The notes under the pieces were generated by a model. That model made no database searches. It saw only the letters and a program-made list of their open reading frames with translations, and was not told the origin of the DNA. A stretch of 64,000 nucleotides of DNA from Apostichopus japonicus (Eukaryota > Echinodermata > Holothuroidea > Aspidochirotida > Stichopodidae). The stretch is taken from NCBI RefSeq assembly GCF_037975245.1, contig NC_092574.1, forward strand, positions 23,003,713 to 23,067,712. The letters run 5' to 3'. Numbering within the stretch: position 1 is the stretch's first letter; every line of letters begins with the position of its first letter. Positions 11,854 to 25,800 of this stretch are shown here, piece by piece. The translations under genes and the position numbers were made by a program.

Positions 11854-11858
<5 letters not shown>
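11738..11858 (+). mobile_element. tRNA-like SINE, plus-strand copy beside the array
   Basis: 11738-11808 folds as a full cloverleaf: acceptor GTGTCCA/TGGAGGC with one G3xG70 mismatch, D-arm GCCT/GGGT, anticodon stem TCCGC/GCGGG with loop ATATAAA (anticodon ATA), T-arm CCGGG-TTCGAAT-CCCGG. The B-box is perfect. A 50-bp tail follows (GAAGTTTTTTCTATGTTCTG) that matches the tail of the array units in the opposite orientation. The odd anticodon, acceptor mismatch and tail argue for a SINE, not a tRNA gene. Confidence 0.75.
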
Positions 11859-11880
<22 letters not shown>

Positions 11881-11885
<5 letters not shown>

Positions 11886-14800
11886 GAAAATCGTAATGAG
11901 TTGGAAAATCAAGAACAGTGAAAAAACTTTCAGCCTCCACCGGGATTCGAACCACGGGCCTCCCGCTCTGTACGCGGACACCCTAACCACTAGGCTATGG
12001 ACGCTGATTGTATGTCCAGAGGTTCGAAACTGGTAAGGAAGATCGTAATTCCACTGTAGGCGTTTGTCACCTATATCGAACAATACTAGTTCTGTTTTTG
12101 GTGACATATTTTGCCCTACTCTAGAGATCAAACATGATGCTATCCAACTCGAAAATCATTTGTGATTCCTAAAGCCGGATCTCGAAAGAGATACTTTGAA
12201 CAGACTTTATGTTAATGCAATGGAAGTAAACGACAAAGGCAAATGAATATATATAAATGAAAATCGTAATGAGTTGGAAAATCAAGAACAGTGAAAAAAC
12301 TTTCAGCCTCCACCGGGATTCGAACCACGGGCCTCCCGCTCTGTACGCGGACACCCTAACCACTAGGCTATGGACGCTGATTGTATGTCCAGAGGTTCGA
12401 AACTGGTAAGGAAGATCGTAATTCCACTGTAGGCGTTTGTCACCTATATCGAACAATACTAGTTCTGTTTTTGGTGACATATTTTGCCCTACTCTAGAGA
12501 TCAAACATGATGCTATCCAACTCGAAAATCATTTGTGATTCCTAAAGCCGGATCTCGAAAGAGATACTTTGAACAGACTTTATGTTAATGCAATGGAAGT
12601 AAACGACAAAGGCAAATGAATATATATAAATGAAAATCGTAATGAGTTGGAAAATCAAGAACAGTGAAAAAACTTTCAGCCTCCACCGGGATTCGAACCA
12701 CGGGCCTCCCGCTCTGTACGCGGACACCCTAACCACTAGGCTATGGACGCTGATTGTATGTCCAGAGGTTCGAAACTGGTAAGGAAGATCGTAATTCCAC
12801 TGTAGGCGTTTGTCACCTATATCGAACAATACTAGTTCTGTTTTTGGTGACATATTTTGCCCTACTCTAGAGATCAAACATGATGCTATCCAACTCGAAA
12901 ATCATTTGTGATTCCTAAAGCCGGATCTCGAAAGAGATACTTTGAACAGACTTTATGTTAATGCAATGGAAGTAAACGACAAAGGCAAATGAATATATAT
13001 AAATGAAAATCGTAATGAGTTGGAAAATCAAGAACAGTGAAAAAACTTTCAGCCTCCACCGGGATTCGAACCACGGGCCTCCCGCTCTGTACGCGGACAC
13101 CCTAACCACTAGGCTATGGACGCTGATTGTATGTCCAGAGGTTCGAAACTGGTAAGGAAGATCGTAATTCCACTGTAGGCGTTTGTCACCTATATCGAAC
13201 AATACTAGTTCTGTTTTTGGTGACATATTTTGCCCTACTCTAGAGATCAAACATGATGCTATCCAACTCGAAAATCATTTGTGATTCCTAAAGCCGGATC
13301 TCGAAAGAGATACTTTGAACAGACTTTATGTTAATGCAATGGAAGTAAACGACAAAGGCAAATGAATATATATAAATGAAAATCGTAATGAGTTGGAAAA
13401 TCAAGAACAGTGAAAAAACTTTCAGCCTCCACCGGGATTCGAACCACGGGCCTCCCGCTCTGTACGCGGACACCCTAACCACTAGGCTATGGACGCTGAT
13501 TGTATGTCCAGAGGTTCGAAACTGGTAAGGAAGATCGTAATTCCACTGTAGGCGTTTGTCACCTATATCGAACAATACTAGTTCTGTTTTTGGTGACATA
13601 TTTTGCCCTACTCTAGAGATCAAACATGATGCTATCCAACTCGAAAATCATTTGTGATTCCTAAAGCCGGATCTCGAAAGAGATACTTTGAACAGACTTT
13701 ATGTTAATGCAATGGAAGTAAACGACAAAGGCAAATGAATATATATAAATGAAAATCGTAATGAGTTGGAAAATCAAGAACAGTGAAAAAACTTTCAGCC
13801 TCCACCGGGATTCGAACCACGGGCCTCCCGCTCTGTACGCGGACACCCTAACCACTAGGCTATGGACGCTGATTGTATGTCCAGAGGTTCGAAACTGGTA
13901 AGGAAGATCGTAATTCCACTGTAGGCGTTTGTCACCTATATCGAACAATACTAGTTCTGTTTTTGGTGACATATTTTGCCCTACTCTAGAGATCAAACAT
14001 GATGCTATCCAACTCGAAAATCATTTGTGATTCCTAAAGCCGGATCTCGAAAGAGATACTTTGAACAGACTTTATGTTAATGCAATGGAAGTAAACGACA
14101 AAGGCAAATGAATATATATAAATGAAAATCGTAATGAGTTGGAAAATCAAGAACAGTGAAAAAACTTTCAGCCTCCACCGGGATTCGAACCACGGGCCTC
14201 CCGCTCTGTACGCGGACACCCTAACCACTAGGCTATGGACGCTGATTGTATGTCCAGAGGTTCGAAACTGGTAAGGAAGATCGTAATTCCACTGTAGGCG
14301 TTTGTCACCTATATCGAACAATACTAGTTCTGTTTTTGGTGACATATTTTGCCCTACTCTAGAGATCAAACATGATGCTATCCAACTCGAAAATCATTTG
14401 TGATTCCTAAAGCCGGATCTCGAAAGAGATACTTTGAACAGACTTTATGTTAATGCAATGGAAGTAAACGACAAAGGCAAATGAATATATATAAATGAAA
14501 ATCGTAATGAGTTGGAAAATCAAGAACAGTGAAAAAACTTTCAGCCTCCACCGGGATTCGAACCACGGGCCTCCCGCTCTGTACGCGGACACCCTAACCA
14601 CTAGGCTATGGACGCTGATTGTATGTCCAGAGGTTCGAAACTGGTAAGGAAGATCGTAATTCCACTGTAGGCGTTTGTCACCTATATCGAACAATACTAG
14701 TTCTGTTTTTGGTGACATATTTTGCCCTACTCTAGAGATCAAACATGATGCTATCCAACTCGAAAATCATTTGTGATTCCTAAAGCCGGATCTCGAAAGA

Positions 14801-17800
14801 GATACTTTGAACAGACTTTATGTTAATGCAATGGAAGTAAACGACAAAGGCAAATGAATATATATAAATGAAAATCGTAATGAGTTGGAAAATCAAGAAC
14901 AGTGAAAAAACTTTCAGCCTCCACCGGGATTCGAACCACGGGCCTCCCGCTCTGTACGCGGACACCCTAACCACTAGGCTATGGACGCTGATTGTATGTC
15001 CAGAGGTTCGAAACTGGTAAGGAAGATCGTAATTCCACTGTAGGCGTTTGTCACCTATATCGAACAATACTAGTTCTGTTTTTGGTGACATATTTTGCCC
15101 TACTCTAGAGATCAAACATGATGCTATCCAACTCGAAAATCATTTGTGATTCCTAAAGCCGGATCTCGAAAGAGATACTTTGAACAGACTTTATGTTAAT
15201 GCAATGGAAGTAAACGACAAAGGCAAATGAATATATATAAATGAAAATCGTAATGAGTTGGAAAATCAAGAACAGTGAAAAAACTTTCAGCCTCCACCGG
15301 GATTCGAACCACGGGCCTCCCGCTCTGTACGCGGACACCCTAACCACTAGGCTATGGACGCTGATTGTATGTCCAGAGGTTCGAAACTGGTAAGGAAGAT
15401 CGTAATTCCACTGTAGGCGTTTGTCACCTATATCGAACAATACTAGTTCTGTTTTTGGTGACATATTTTGCCCTACTCTAGAGATCAAACATGATGCTAT
15501 CCAACTCGAAAATCATTTGTGATTCCTAAAGCCGGATCTCGAAAGAGATACTTTGAACAGACTTTATGTTAATGCAATGGAAGTAAACGACAAAGGCAAA
15601 TGAATATATATAAATGAAAATCGTAATGAGTTGGAAAATCAAGAACAGTGAAAAAACTTTCAGCCTCCACCGGGATTCGAACCACGGGCCTCCCGCTCTG
15701 TACGCGGACACCCTAACCACTAGGCTATGGACGCTGATTGTATGTCCAGAGGTTCGAAACTGGTAAGGAAGATCGTAATTCCACTGTAGGCGTTTGTCAC
15801 CTATATCGAACAATACTAGTTCTGTTTTTGGTGACATATTTTGCCCTACTCTAGAGATCAAACATGATGCTATCCAACTCGAAAATCATTTGTGATTCCT
15901 AAAGCCGGATCTCGAAAGAGATACTTTGAACAGACTTTATGTTAATGCAATGGAAGTAAACGACAAAGGCAAATGAATATATATAAATGAAAATCGTAAT
16001 GAGTTGGAAAATCAAGAACAGTGAAAAAACTTTCAGCCTCCACCGGGATTCGAACCACGGGCCTCCCGCTCTGTACGCGGACACCCTAACCACTAGGCTA
16101 TGGACGCTGATTGTATGTCCAGAGGTTCGAAACTGGTAAGGAAGATCGTAATTCCACTGTAGGCGTTTGTCACCTATATCGAACAATACTAGTTCTGTTT
16201 TTGGTGACATATTTTGCCCTACTCTAGAGATCAAACATGATGCTATCCAACTCGAAAATCATTTGTGATTCCTAAAGCCGGATCTCGAAAGAGATACTTT
16301 GAACAGACTTTATGTTAATGCAATGGAAGTAAACGACAAAGGCAAATGAATATATATAAATGAAAATCGTAATGAGTTGGAAAATCAAGAACAGTGAAAA
16401 AACTTTCAGCCTCCACCGGGATTCGAACCACGGGCCTCCCGCTCTGTACGCGGACACCCTAACCACTAGGCTATGGACGCTGATTGTATGTCCAGAGGTT
16501 CGAAACTGGTAAGGAAGATCGTAATTCCACTGTAGGCGTTTGTCACCTATATCGAACAATACTAGTTCTGTTTTTGGTGACATATTTTGCCCTACTCTAG
16601 AGATCAAACATGATGCTATCCAACTCGAAAATCATTTGTGATTCCTAAAGCCGGATCTCGAAAGAGATACTTTGAACAGACTTTATGTTAATGCAATGGA
16701 AGTAAACGACAAAGGCAAATGAATATATATAAATGAAAATCGTAATGAGTTGGAAAATCAAGAACAGTGAAAAAACTTTCAGCCTCCACCGGGATTCGAA
16801 CCACGGGCCTCCCGCTCTGTACGCGGACACCCTAACCACTAGGCTATGGACGCTGATTGTATGTCCAGAGGTTCGAAACTGGTAAGGAAGATCGTAATTC
16901 CACTGTAGGCGTTTGTCACCTATATCGAACAATACTAGTTCTGTTTTTGGTGACATATTTTGCCCTACTCTAGAGATCAAACATGATGCTATCCAACTCG
17001 AAAATCATTTGTGATTCCTAAAGCCGGATCTCGAAAGAGATACTTTGAACAGACTTTATGTTAATGCAATGGAAGTAAACGACAAAGGCAAATGAATATA
17101 TATAAATGAAAATCGTAATGAGTTGGAAAATCAAGAACAGTGAAAAAACTTTCAGCCTCCACCGGGATTCGAACCACGGGCCTCCCGCTCTGTACGCGGA
17201 CACCCTAACCACTAGGCTATGGACGCTGATTGTATGTCCAGAGGTTCGAAACTGGTAAGGAAGATCGTAATTCCACTGTAGGCGTTTGTCACCTATATCG
17301 AACAATACTAGTTCTGTTTTTGGTGACATATTTTGCCCTACTCTAGAGATCAAACATGATGCTATCCAACTCGAAAATCATTTGTGATTCCTAAAGCCGG
17401 ATCTCGAAAGAGATACTTTGAACAGACTTTATGTTAATGCAATGGAAGTAAACGACAAAGGCAAATGAATATATATAAATGAAAATCGTAATGAGTTGGA
17501 AAATCAAGAACAGTGAAAAAACTTTCAGCCTCCACCGGGATTCGAACCACGGGCCTCCCGCTCTGTACGCGGACACCCTAACCACTAGGCTATGGACGCT
17601 GATTGTATGTCCAGAGGTTCGAAACTGGTAAGGAAGATCGTAATTCCACTGTAGGCGTTTGTCACCTATATCGAACAATACTAGTTCTGTTTTTGGTGAC
17701 ATATTTTGCCCTACTCTAGAGATCAAACATGATGCTATCCAACTCGAAAATCATTTGTGATTCCTAAAGCCGGATCTCGAAAGAGATACTTTGAACAGAC

Positions 17801-19529
17801 TTTATGTTAATGCAATGGAAGTAAACGACAAAGGCAAATGAATATATATAAATGAAAATCGTAATGAGTTGGAAAATCAAGAACAGTGAAAAAACTTTCA
17901 GCCTCCACCGGGATTCGAACCACGGGCCTCCCGCTCTGTACGCGGACACCCTAACCACTAGGCTATGGACGCTGATTGTATGTCCAGAGGTTCGAAACTG
18001 GTAAGGAAGATCGTAATTCCACTGTAGGCGTTTGTCACCTATATCGAACAATACTAGTTCTGTTTTTGGTGACATATTTTGCCCTACTCTAGAGATCAAA
18101 CATGATGCTATCCAACTCGAAAATCATTTGTGATTCCTAAAGCCGGATCTCGAAAGAGATACTTTGAACAGACTTTATGTTAATGCAATGGAAGTAAACG
18201 ACAAAGGCAAATGAATATATATAAATGAAAATCGTAATGAGTTGGAAAATCAAGAACAGTGAAAAAACTTTCAGCCTCCACCGGGATTCGAACCACGGGC
18301 CTCCCGCTCTGTACGCGGACACCCTAACCACTAGGCTATGGACGCTGATTGTATGTCCAGAGGTTCGAAACTGGTAAGGAAGATCGTAATTCCACTGTAG
18401 GCGTTTGTCACCTATATCGAACAATACTAGTTCTGTTTTTGGTGACATATTTTGCCCTACTCTAGAGATCAAACATGATGCTATCCAACTCGAAAATCAT
18501 TTGTGATTCCTAAAGCCGGATCTCGAAAGAGATACTTTGAACAGACTTTATGTTAATGCAATGGAAGTAAACGACAAAGGCAAATGAATATATATAAATG
18601 AAAATCGTAATGAGTTGGAAAATCAAGAACAGTGAAAAAACTTTCAGCCTCCACCGGGATTCGAACCACGGGCCTCCCGCTCTGTACGCGGACACCCTAA
18701 CCACTAGGCTATGGACGCTGATTGTATGTCCAGAGGTTCGAAACTGGTAAGGAAGATCGTAATTCCACTGTAGGCGTTTGTCACCTATATCGAACAATAC
18801 TAGTTCTGTTTTTGGTGACATATTTTGCCCTACTCTAGAGATCAAACATGATGCTATCCAACTCGAAAATCATTTGTGATTCCTAAAGCCGGATCTCGAA
18901 AGAGATACTTTGAACAGACTTTATGTTAATGCAATGGAAGTAAACGACAAAGGCAAATGAATATATATAAATGAAAATCGTAATGAGTTGGAAAATCAAG
19001 AACAGTGAAAAAACTTTCAGCCTCCACCGGGATTCGAACCACGGGCCTCCCGCTCTGTACGCGGACACCCTAACCACTAGGCTATGGACGCTGATTGTAT
19101 GTCCAGAGGTTCGAAACTGGTAAGGAAGATCGTAATTCCACTGTAGGCGTTTGTCACCTATATCGAACAATACTAGTTCTGTTTTTGGTGACATATTTTG
19201 CCCTACTCTAGAGATCAAACATGATGCTATCCAACTCGAAAATCATTTGTGATTCCTAAAGCCGGATCTCGAAAGAGATACTTTGAACAGACTTTATGTT
19301 AATGCAATGGAAGTAAACGACAAAGGCAAATGAATATATATAAATGAAAATCGTAATGAGTTGGAAAATCAAGAACAGTGAAAAAACTTTCAGCCTCCAC
19401 CGGGATTCGAACCACGGGCCTCCCGCTCTGTACGCGGACACCCTAACCACTAGGCTATGGACGCTGATTGTATGTCCAGAGGTTCGAAACTGGTAAGGAA
19501 GATCGTAATTCCACTGTAGGCGTTTGTCA

Positions 19530-19536
<7 letters not shown>
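11881..19536 (-). repeat. 373-bp tandem array, ~20.5 units, each with a tRNA-like cloverleaf
   Basis: The period is exactly 373 bp (TAAATGAAAA at 11881, 12254, ... 19341): twenty full units and a 196-bp partial one. I saw no differences between units I compared. Each unit is a minus-strand tRNA-like SINE (about 125 bp) plus about 230 bp of unrelated flank. The cloverleaf (first 11933-12004, last 19393-19464, 21 copies) has a GCGTCCA/TGGAGGC acceptor with one mismatch, anticodon loop GTACAGA (anticodon ACA) and a one-base insertion in the T-stem relative to 11738-11808. The last unit breaks at CACCTATA, where an AT run takes over. Confidence 0.95.
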
Positions 19537-19565
<29 letters not shown>

Positions 19566-19659
19566 GAAATAACCGGCTCACATGTTCAAAATCATCAAAT
19601 GGGGCTTAAGACTTATGAGGATGCCTTGAGAGAATAAATTTGACCTAGTGAATGTTACT

Positions 19660-19815
19660 TCACTTGGTTAGAGAGACAACAATATCAAAACAAGCAAGTT
19701 GTGCATCACTAGTGTCGTACAGCTGGACATTTATCTTGTAATCACCATCGGTCAACCATTCTGGTAGTCCTGTCTGTGGGATTTCTACAGTCGACTTCGG
19801 CAGGTGGTAAGTGCC
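19660..19815 (-). CDS. GM2A: GM2A coding exon 4 (C-terminus and stop)
   Basis: Fifty-one codons plus TGA (19660-19662). Begins GTYHLPKSTVEIP and ends with the last cysteine (C206) and VVSLTK. Only about 120 bp lie between the stop codon and the tandem array downstream, and no AATAAA or ATTAAA is seen in that gap on this strand. Confidence 0.94.
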   Translation of the reverse strand, partial: GTYHLPKSTVEIPQTGLPEWLTDGDYKINVQLYDTSDAQLACFDIVVSLTK

Positions 19816-22800
19816 CTGTGTGAACCATTAAATATATATATACGTTAGGGGAGGAAAGAAGGGAGGAACATGAAAAAGGGAAGTTATTTTGTATTAAGAA
19901 TTTATATAAAAAATATAATTTTTAAATATACACAAATGTTCTTTTAAAGGTCAAAGGTAATGATGATCTCTTTCATTTTGTACTTTGCTTAAATTATAGT
20001 TTTAACTTTCAACTTATGTAATTGTACCGTTGCTTTGATCAGATTCCACCAGAATGAAATACATTTACACTTGTCAACAAGTTGAGCCAAAACAGTCAAA
20101 GTAATGAAAAATTACCCTTGCTTCATGCATGCCTTTACGCTTACAGTAAAATTATGGTAAATGGGTGAAATTATTTGTGAAAATGCCTCTGGATACAAAT
20201 TTGATGTATCCTTCTTTCGCTGTACAAATCTTAGTAATTTTCGTCGAGGCTGTGCAGACTGAAATTACGTTCCAAAAGTGGTTACAAAGCAAGGAAGCTT
20301 ACATTGCTAATTGATGCAGCTGCTGAATATGTATGCCGCAGGACACAAAGTTGAGGGAAACACAAACTATGGCAACCACTGCCACTTACAATGGTCAGAG
20401 TTGATATTTCTCACAATTTGGTTACTTCAGTAAAGTGATTAGAAATTAGATAACTTTCAGTAAAAATGGAATTGAACACCCACCAATGATTTCTGGCACA
20501 ATGAAATGCATACATATATACTAGATGAATAAGGCACATTAAATTAAAAAACACTGAAGCATTGATTATTGTAAATTTATACTTGTGGCTTGCTTTAAAT
20601 TGTTTCTTTTTAACTATGGCCTGTCTGTTGTCAATGGTGATTTTTTTGTTTGGCCTCTGATGTTCCTTCAAATGTTGAGTTTGTTAGTATTGTACAACAT
20701 GTACAAATAAATTAACATTCTAATGTGGATGAAGACTTATAGAAACTCCCCTTGCACTGAATATATAAATGTTGTATTTACATATTTGTGTGACAGATAG
20801 TACCTTCAAACAAGAAGCAGCTGCTCCACCATGGCAAATTGTCTTGTACTTTAGTGGTAAATTTAGCAGTTTCTTTTGATTACAATCCCCTGCTGCTTTG
20901 TGACATGTTTGATCAAATGAAACTGGAGTGTGGTTTCTGGTTTACATGGTATGCAAGTTACTGTGGCTTCTGCCTGGCATTCCCAGCAAAGAAGTAGCTA
21001 TAAGGGGGGATCTCTACCAACTTAGGACTGGATAGTTGGCAGAGCACAGGGCCTGAGTCACTGGTTTGAACCCCCTCTCTACCAAAAATTTTCTTTGTAC
21101 TTTCCTATCATTAAAATTTCCCCAGTCAGTTTTTTTGGTTCTTTATTTACTTAAATATAAGTTTGAACTTTTTGTAACAACTGAAAAAAAATACTTACCT
21201 GTTGAAAGGGACAAGTACATGGCAGGTTGTATGTGCTGAGAGGAGCAGGGCACGGTTGGCCAGCTTTGAATGGTATCATACTACAGCCATCAACATAAGT
21301 ACATGATCCTAAATTGTCAACACATGGAATTTCAACCCAGACAAAAACCTGAAAGTGAAAACATGAAATATCAGAGGACATTTTAAAGGCATTACACCAG
21401 ATTTTAAGCATTAACTAAATCCTAAATTAATTATTGGACTAAAGAAAGTGGGTAGAAAGCAAAAGGAATACGGGGTCAGTTTGAAATGATAGTTCCAAGG
21501 AAAATTATAAATAGCCAGTTTCTTATTCCCATGAAGGAGGATGGGCAGATGCGAACTATTTGGGAATAAAATGATAATTTGTAACACCAAAACTTACCGG
21601 ATCCCTTTATTGCCAAATTGCCTGTTTTCATATGTTCTATGAAAAACCTCTTTCACTTTGGTGTAGAGAATCCTTTGAGATATATAACATCTACCTCATT
21701 GAAGCCCCCCCCCCACCCCCCAAAAAATGACTTGATTTAAATTGATTCACAATTTATTCATTGCAGACTTGTTACTTGGTAAATTTAATGCTGTATCCTG
21801 TATTTTTCAGTCAGTCCGCTACTGAAGTGTGTCTGATTACAATGAAATGGCCAGGCCTTCTAACAGCTGAGAACTATATGGTTTCCAAAAACACAACCAC
21901 ATTACAGAATTTCCTGTACATAAATAAAAGTCTTTGTTGATGCAACCATACATGAGTTTCTAATTTTCCAGTTTTTACAAGATTAGAAGAAAAACTTAGA
22001 GAAATAAAAGAAAATGCTGACAATGTAATTCAAACAGAGGACTGTCACTGTTCATTGTTAATACATTGCGCATACTGTACCTTCTTTTCTACTTTGAGAA
22101 CAGCTTTAGTTGGTGATGTGACGTTCACTCCAACCGAACCCAGGAACTCCACAGTGACGTTGCCGGGAACTACGATTGGGTCAGGGGTCAGGGATGCGGT
22201 CCCTTGGATTGGGGCTGTCTTATTACATGTTTTCACACTGAACTCTTCCACGAAAAGACCTGGACCAACTGTCTGTGATACAAAATGAAAGCAATTGAGT
22301 CTAATTAATATATGTTTTATCCCAATTTTTAAAAGGTTGACACTTCAAGACACTGCCTCTCCCCTCACACAAATACAAGAACGAAGAATAAAAATCAAGA
22401 CTTGTTACTCTTGTTGTAGACAGAGATCCAAAAGCACTTCAGTAATGAACTTGTTTAATAACTCATGGTTCATCTCAAGGTTGAACCTAGAGGTAAAATG
22501 GCATCATTCAATAAAAGCAGCCCCCTGAAATAGCTTCCGATTCTACAGTAAGATAGAAATCAAAGTATTACCTTTCTTATTTTTCACAGATCTTGCAGTT
22601 GTAAAATATAAACAACAGGTGCTGGCAGGGAATGATTTAATGTGTATAAAGATTTTGCATAGCAGTTTTGAATGCTATGAACATAACATTTTTCGGTTCT
22701 GTCTATAAAAACTGCTATGCATTGTTGCACTTGTATAGCAATTTGCATAGTATTTTGCCATTGCGATGGCGGATAAATTATTAAATATCTGGTTGTTTGC

Positions 22801-25800
22801 TTCTCCTTCATCGTACAGACTTAGATGTTGGCTACATACAGTATCATTGATGCCTTTCATTCATCAAGTTTCCTCATCTTTTGTCTATTTTATATAAATT
22901 TATAAAGATATTTGAATGGATCTTATGCACAATTCTTTCTCAATTTCACTTACAATTAGAAATCCCAGGAAAAACTTAACAAGCCATGGATTGGCATTTG
23001 CTGTGTTGTCACTAGCCTGACATGTACATAGGATAAATAACTCAAAATTCAACCAGTCATAGGAGTGACACCATACCTACAATTGATTCCGGGATTGATT
23101 GAGGAGGGACAACATACTAGGTCGTCCTGGTATGCCCACTCCTGCCACTCCCCTTTAGCTGTTTTACCGTGAGACTCGCCGCTTTATGCAGCGTCTCACT
23201 GTGGGATCTCAGGATCTCGCATGCAAAGTCTAAACCAGTGTTAAAACAAAGTAAAGCAAATTTACATGAAGTTGTTGAAACCCAGAAAGCCAGTTAGCTC
23301 GATGTGATGCCTTGTCTGGCAGCCATACAATTTGCTCAAAACAACTATCTGACTAATGTAGTGCAAGTGAGTTAAATTTTCCAAGAATTCAGTGAGAACC
23401 AGAAAAGATCAGAGATTTCCATGTCTTATTTGTAGCACTCCCTTGTGGGCATCGACCAATGAATTCACTGGTAAGGATTCTACAGAACAGAATTATTTTT
23501 CTCCAAAATGTTTCAATATCTAGAAAGAGCAGACTTCCTATAGATGTGAAATATAGACACATAGATGTAAGAAGAAAGAGGACACTTTATTTTATCAATT
23601 TTGAGCTAGTAAATAAGCTCTGCTACCAACCATCCCTTTAATAATTGTTATTAAGGGAGAGTTACATGGCATTGTTTACACTCTGTGACATATTTTCACA
23701 ACCTACTGTCAAAGCCAAAGTCATCTAGTATAGAAATCAAATAACAAGGCCAATTTTAAGGCCATTTGAGATAACCTATTGATCCTTTGAGCCACTTTAC
23801 AGGCCACTTGAGATAACCTTTTGACCCTTGAAGCTCAGAGCTGAATAACTGATAAGGGCCAGTTGAGTTTGTTTAAAGCACCTGTTTAAGTACTTATCCC
23901 TCTTTGAAGCAAAATTTCATTTCCTGGATGACTGTATGTATCATGAAGACCTATCGCATAGACCTCCTTCACAAACCAGAATGCATTGTAGTTTTGATGA
24001 TGTAACATTCATGAGCGGTTTTCTAGATGAATCTGACGTAATGTATAGCGAGGGTGTGCATGTTTACAAGGGTTTCACGATTTGACCTCTGATGACCCCA
24101 AATGACCTCTACCAAAAACAATAGGCTTATTTAACTCAATGTGGTACTTGTACACACTAAATTAGAGGTCGGCCCAAGCTTCCCATCTTGAGATATCGTG
24201 TTTACCAGGTTTTCACACTTTATAACCCCTGGTGACCCCAGACTACCAATGACTTCAAATGACCAAAAACAATAGCCTTTTTGTACTCAATGTGGTACTT
24301 CCTCACACTAAATATGAGGTCCTACAAAGCTTTCCTTCTTGAAATATCGTGTTTACAAGGTTTTCACAATTTGACCCCTAGTGACCCCAAATGACCTTTG
24401 ACCTCCACCAAAACCGATAGGCTTTTTGTACTTGATGAGGTACTTCTACACACTAAGTATGAAGTTGGTCCAACATTCCCTTCTTGAGATATCGTGTTTA
24501 CAAGGTTTTCACAATCTGACCCCTGGTGATCCTAAATGACCTTTGACCTCCACCAAAAGCAAAAGGCTTCTTGTACTAAATGTGGTATAGTCAGTATTGC
24601 GAAGTTCGCCATACTGCGAAGTTCGGGCACCCTAAGAAATACACGATTTTCACCATGAAAACCTACAGGAAGAGTCAAATTTCACCAAAAAGTACGAAGC
24701 TACAGTTATTTTCTCTCCAAAATGACCCGTGTGCAAGAAATTACTTACATATTTGTCAATAAAATGACGAAGATCTATGAAGTCTGTTATAATTACTGAA
24801 AGAGCAACAGCGCCACCAATTTTTACCAGCGCCACACTGTGGGTTGCGTGTCCGAACTTCGCAATACTCTAGCAAGAAATACCAGTTCCACAATCACGAA
24901 GAATCTTCTTGGAAAACAACGTGAAAACAGTTTGCAGGAAAGAAAGTTTGGCCGTGTATCGTACTATAACAAAATTCTCCCACCATATCAAGTATATTTT
25001 CAAATGATTTATACCAGAAGATTTAGTTTTGGGGTGTTTTAAGTCTTAAGTGGCCGAACTTCGAAGTCACCATCCTACTTCTACACACTAACTATGAAGT
25101 TGGTCAGACCTTCCCTTCTTGAGATATCGTGTTTACAAGCTGGGCATCACAAACATAGTCGTACAGGACCATTACGGTTTGGGGGGGGGGGCAGAAACTT
25201 TTGTGCCCGAAAGTTCCCGTGACACTATCTAAGCGGAGCGCCACCATCGGTTTTCAGACATCGACCTTCACAGAAAAGAATAGGGTTCTTGTACTTACAA
25301 AGACGGATCCACATACCAAGTATGAAGTTCCATTCATCAAGACCTAGCTGATGTGCTGGATATAAACACGCTCCAGCAAGAACTAAGTTAATCACAGTGC
25401 TAAGGACCCCAAAACCATGGTTTCTACCGATGATAAGGAGATGGGAAGAACTCTTCGCAAAAGGGAATTGATGTGGCAGAAATTTAAGGAGAATCACCTA
25501 TGAGGGACTGTCAAGTTATAACAAATTTGTTAAGGGATATAAGATGAACAAAATAGCAGACGAGGTAGAGGATTATAAAGGAAATATCAAAGAATTAGTT
25601 GAAAACCTAACTGGGACAAGGTGTGAGGTTCCCCTGCCTCCAGGAAAGGCTGAGGAGTGAGGAGTGCCGGCAAGTAAGATTGCTGACCTTTTTTTATGGA
25701 CAAAATACTGAATATATGTGAAAACTTATCAAATAAAGAAATAAATGAACCAGAAGCTTGTGTCAAACGTTCCACTTCTAGACACCGTTATCTGTGTAAA

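Noticed and set aside
11881..19450. A repeated ~111-codon protein on the minus strand of every 373-bp unit
   Set aside because: The frame runs straight through the tRNA-like sequence and AT run, lacks an ATG at its left end, and is identical only because the DNA is identical.
11933..19464. Twenty-one functional tRNA genes (anticodon ACA)
   Set aside because: Each has an acceptor G-G mismatch, an extra base in the T-stem and an anticodon not normally used in animals, and is part of a SINE-plus-flank unit.
22055..22288. Plus-strand protein opposite GM2A exon 2 (likewise 49065-49313 opposite TMEM165 exon 2)
   Set aside because: Antisense shadows of well-supported exons.
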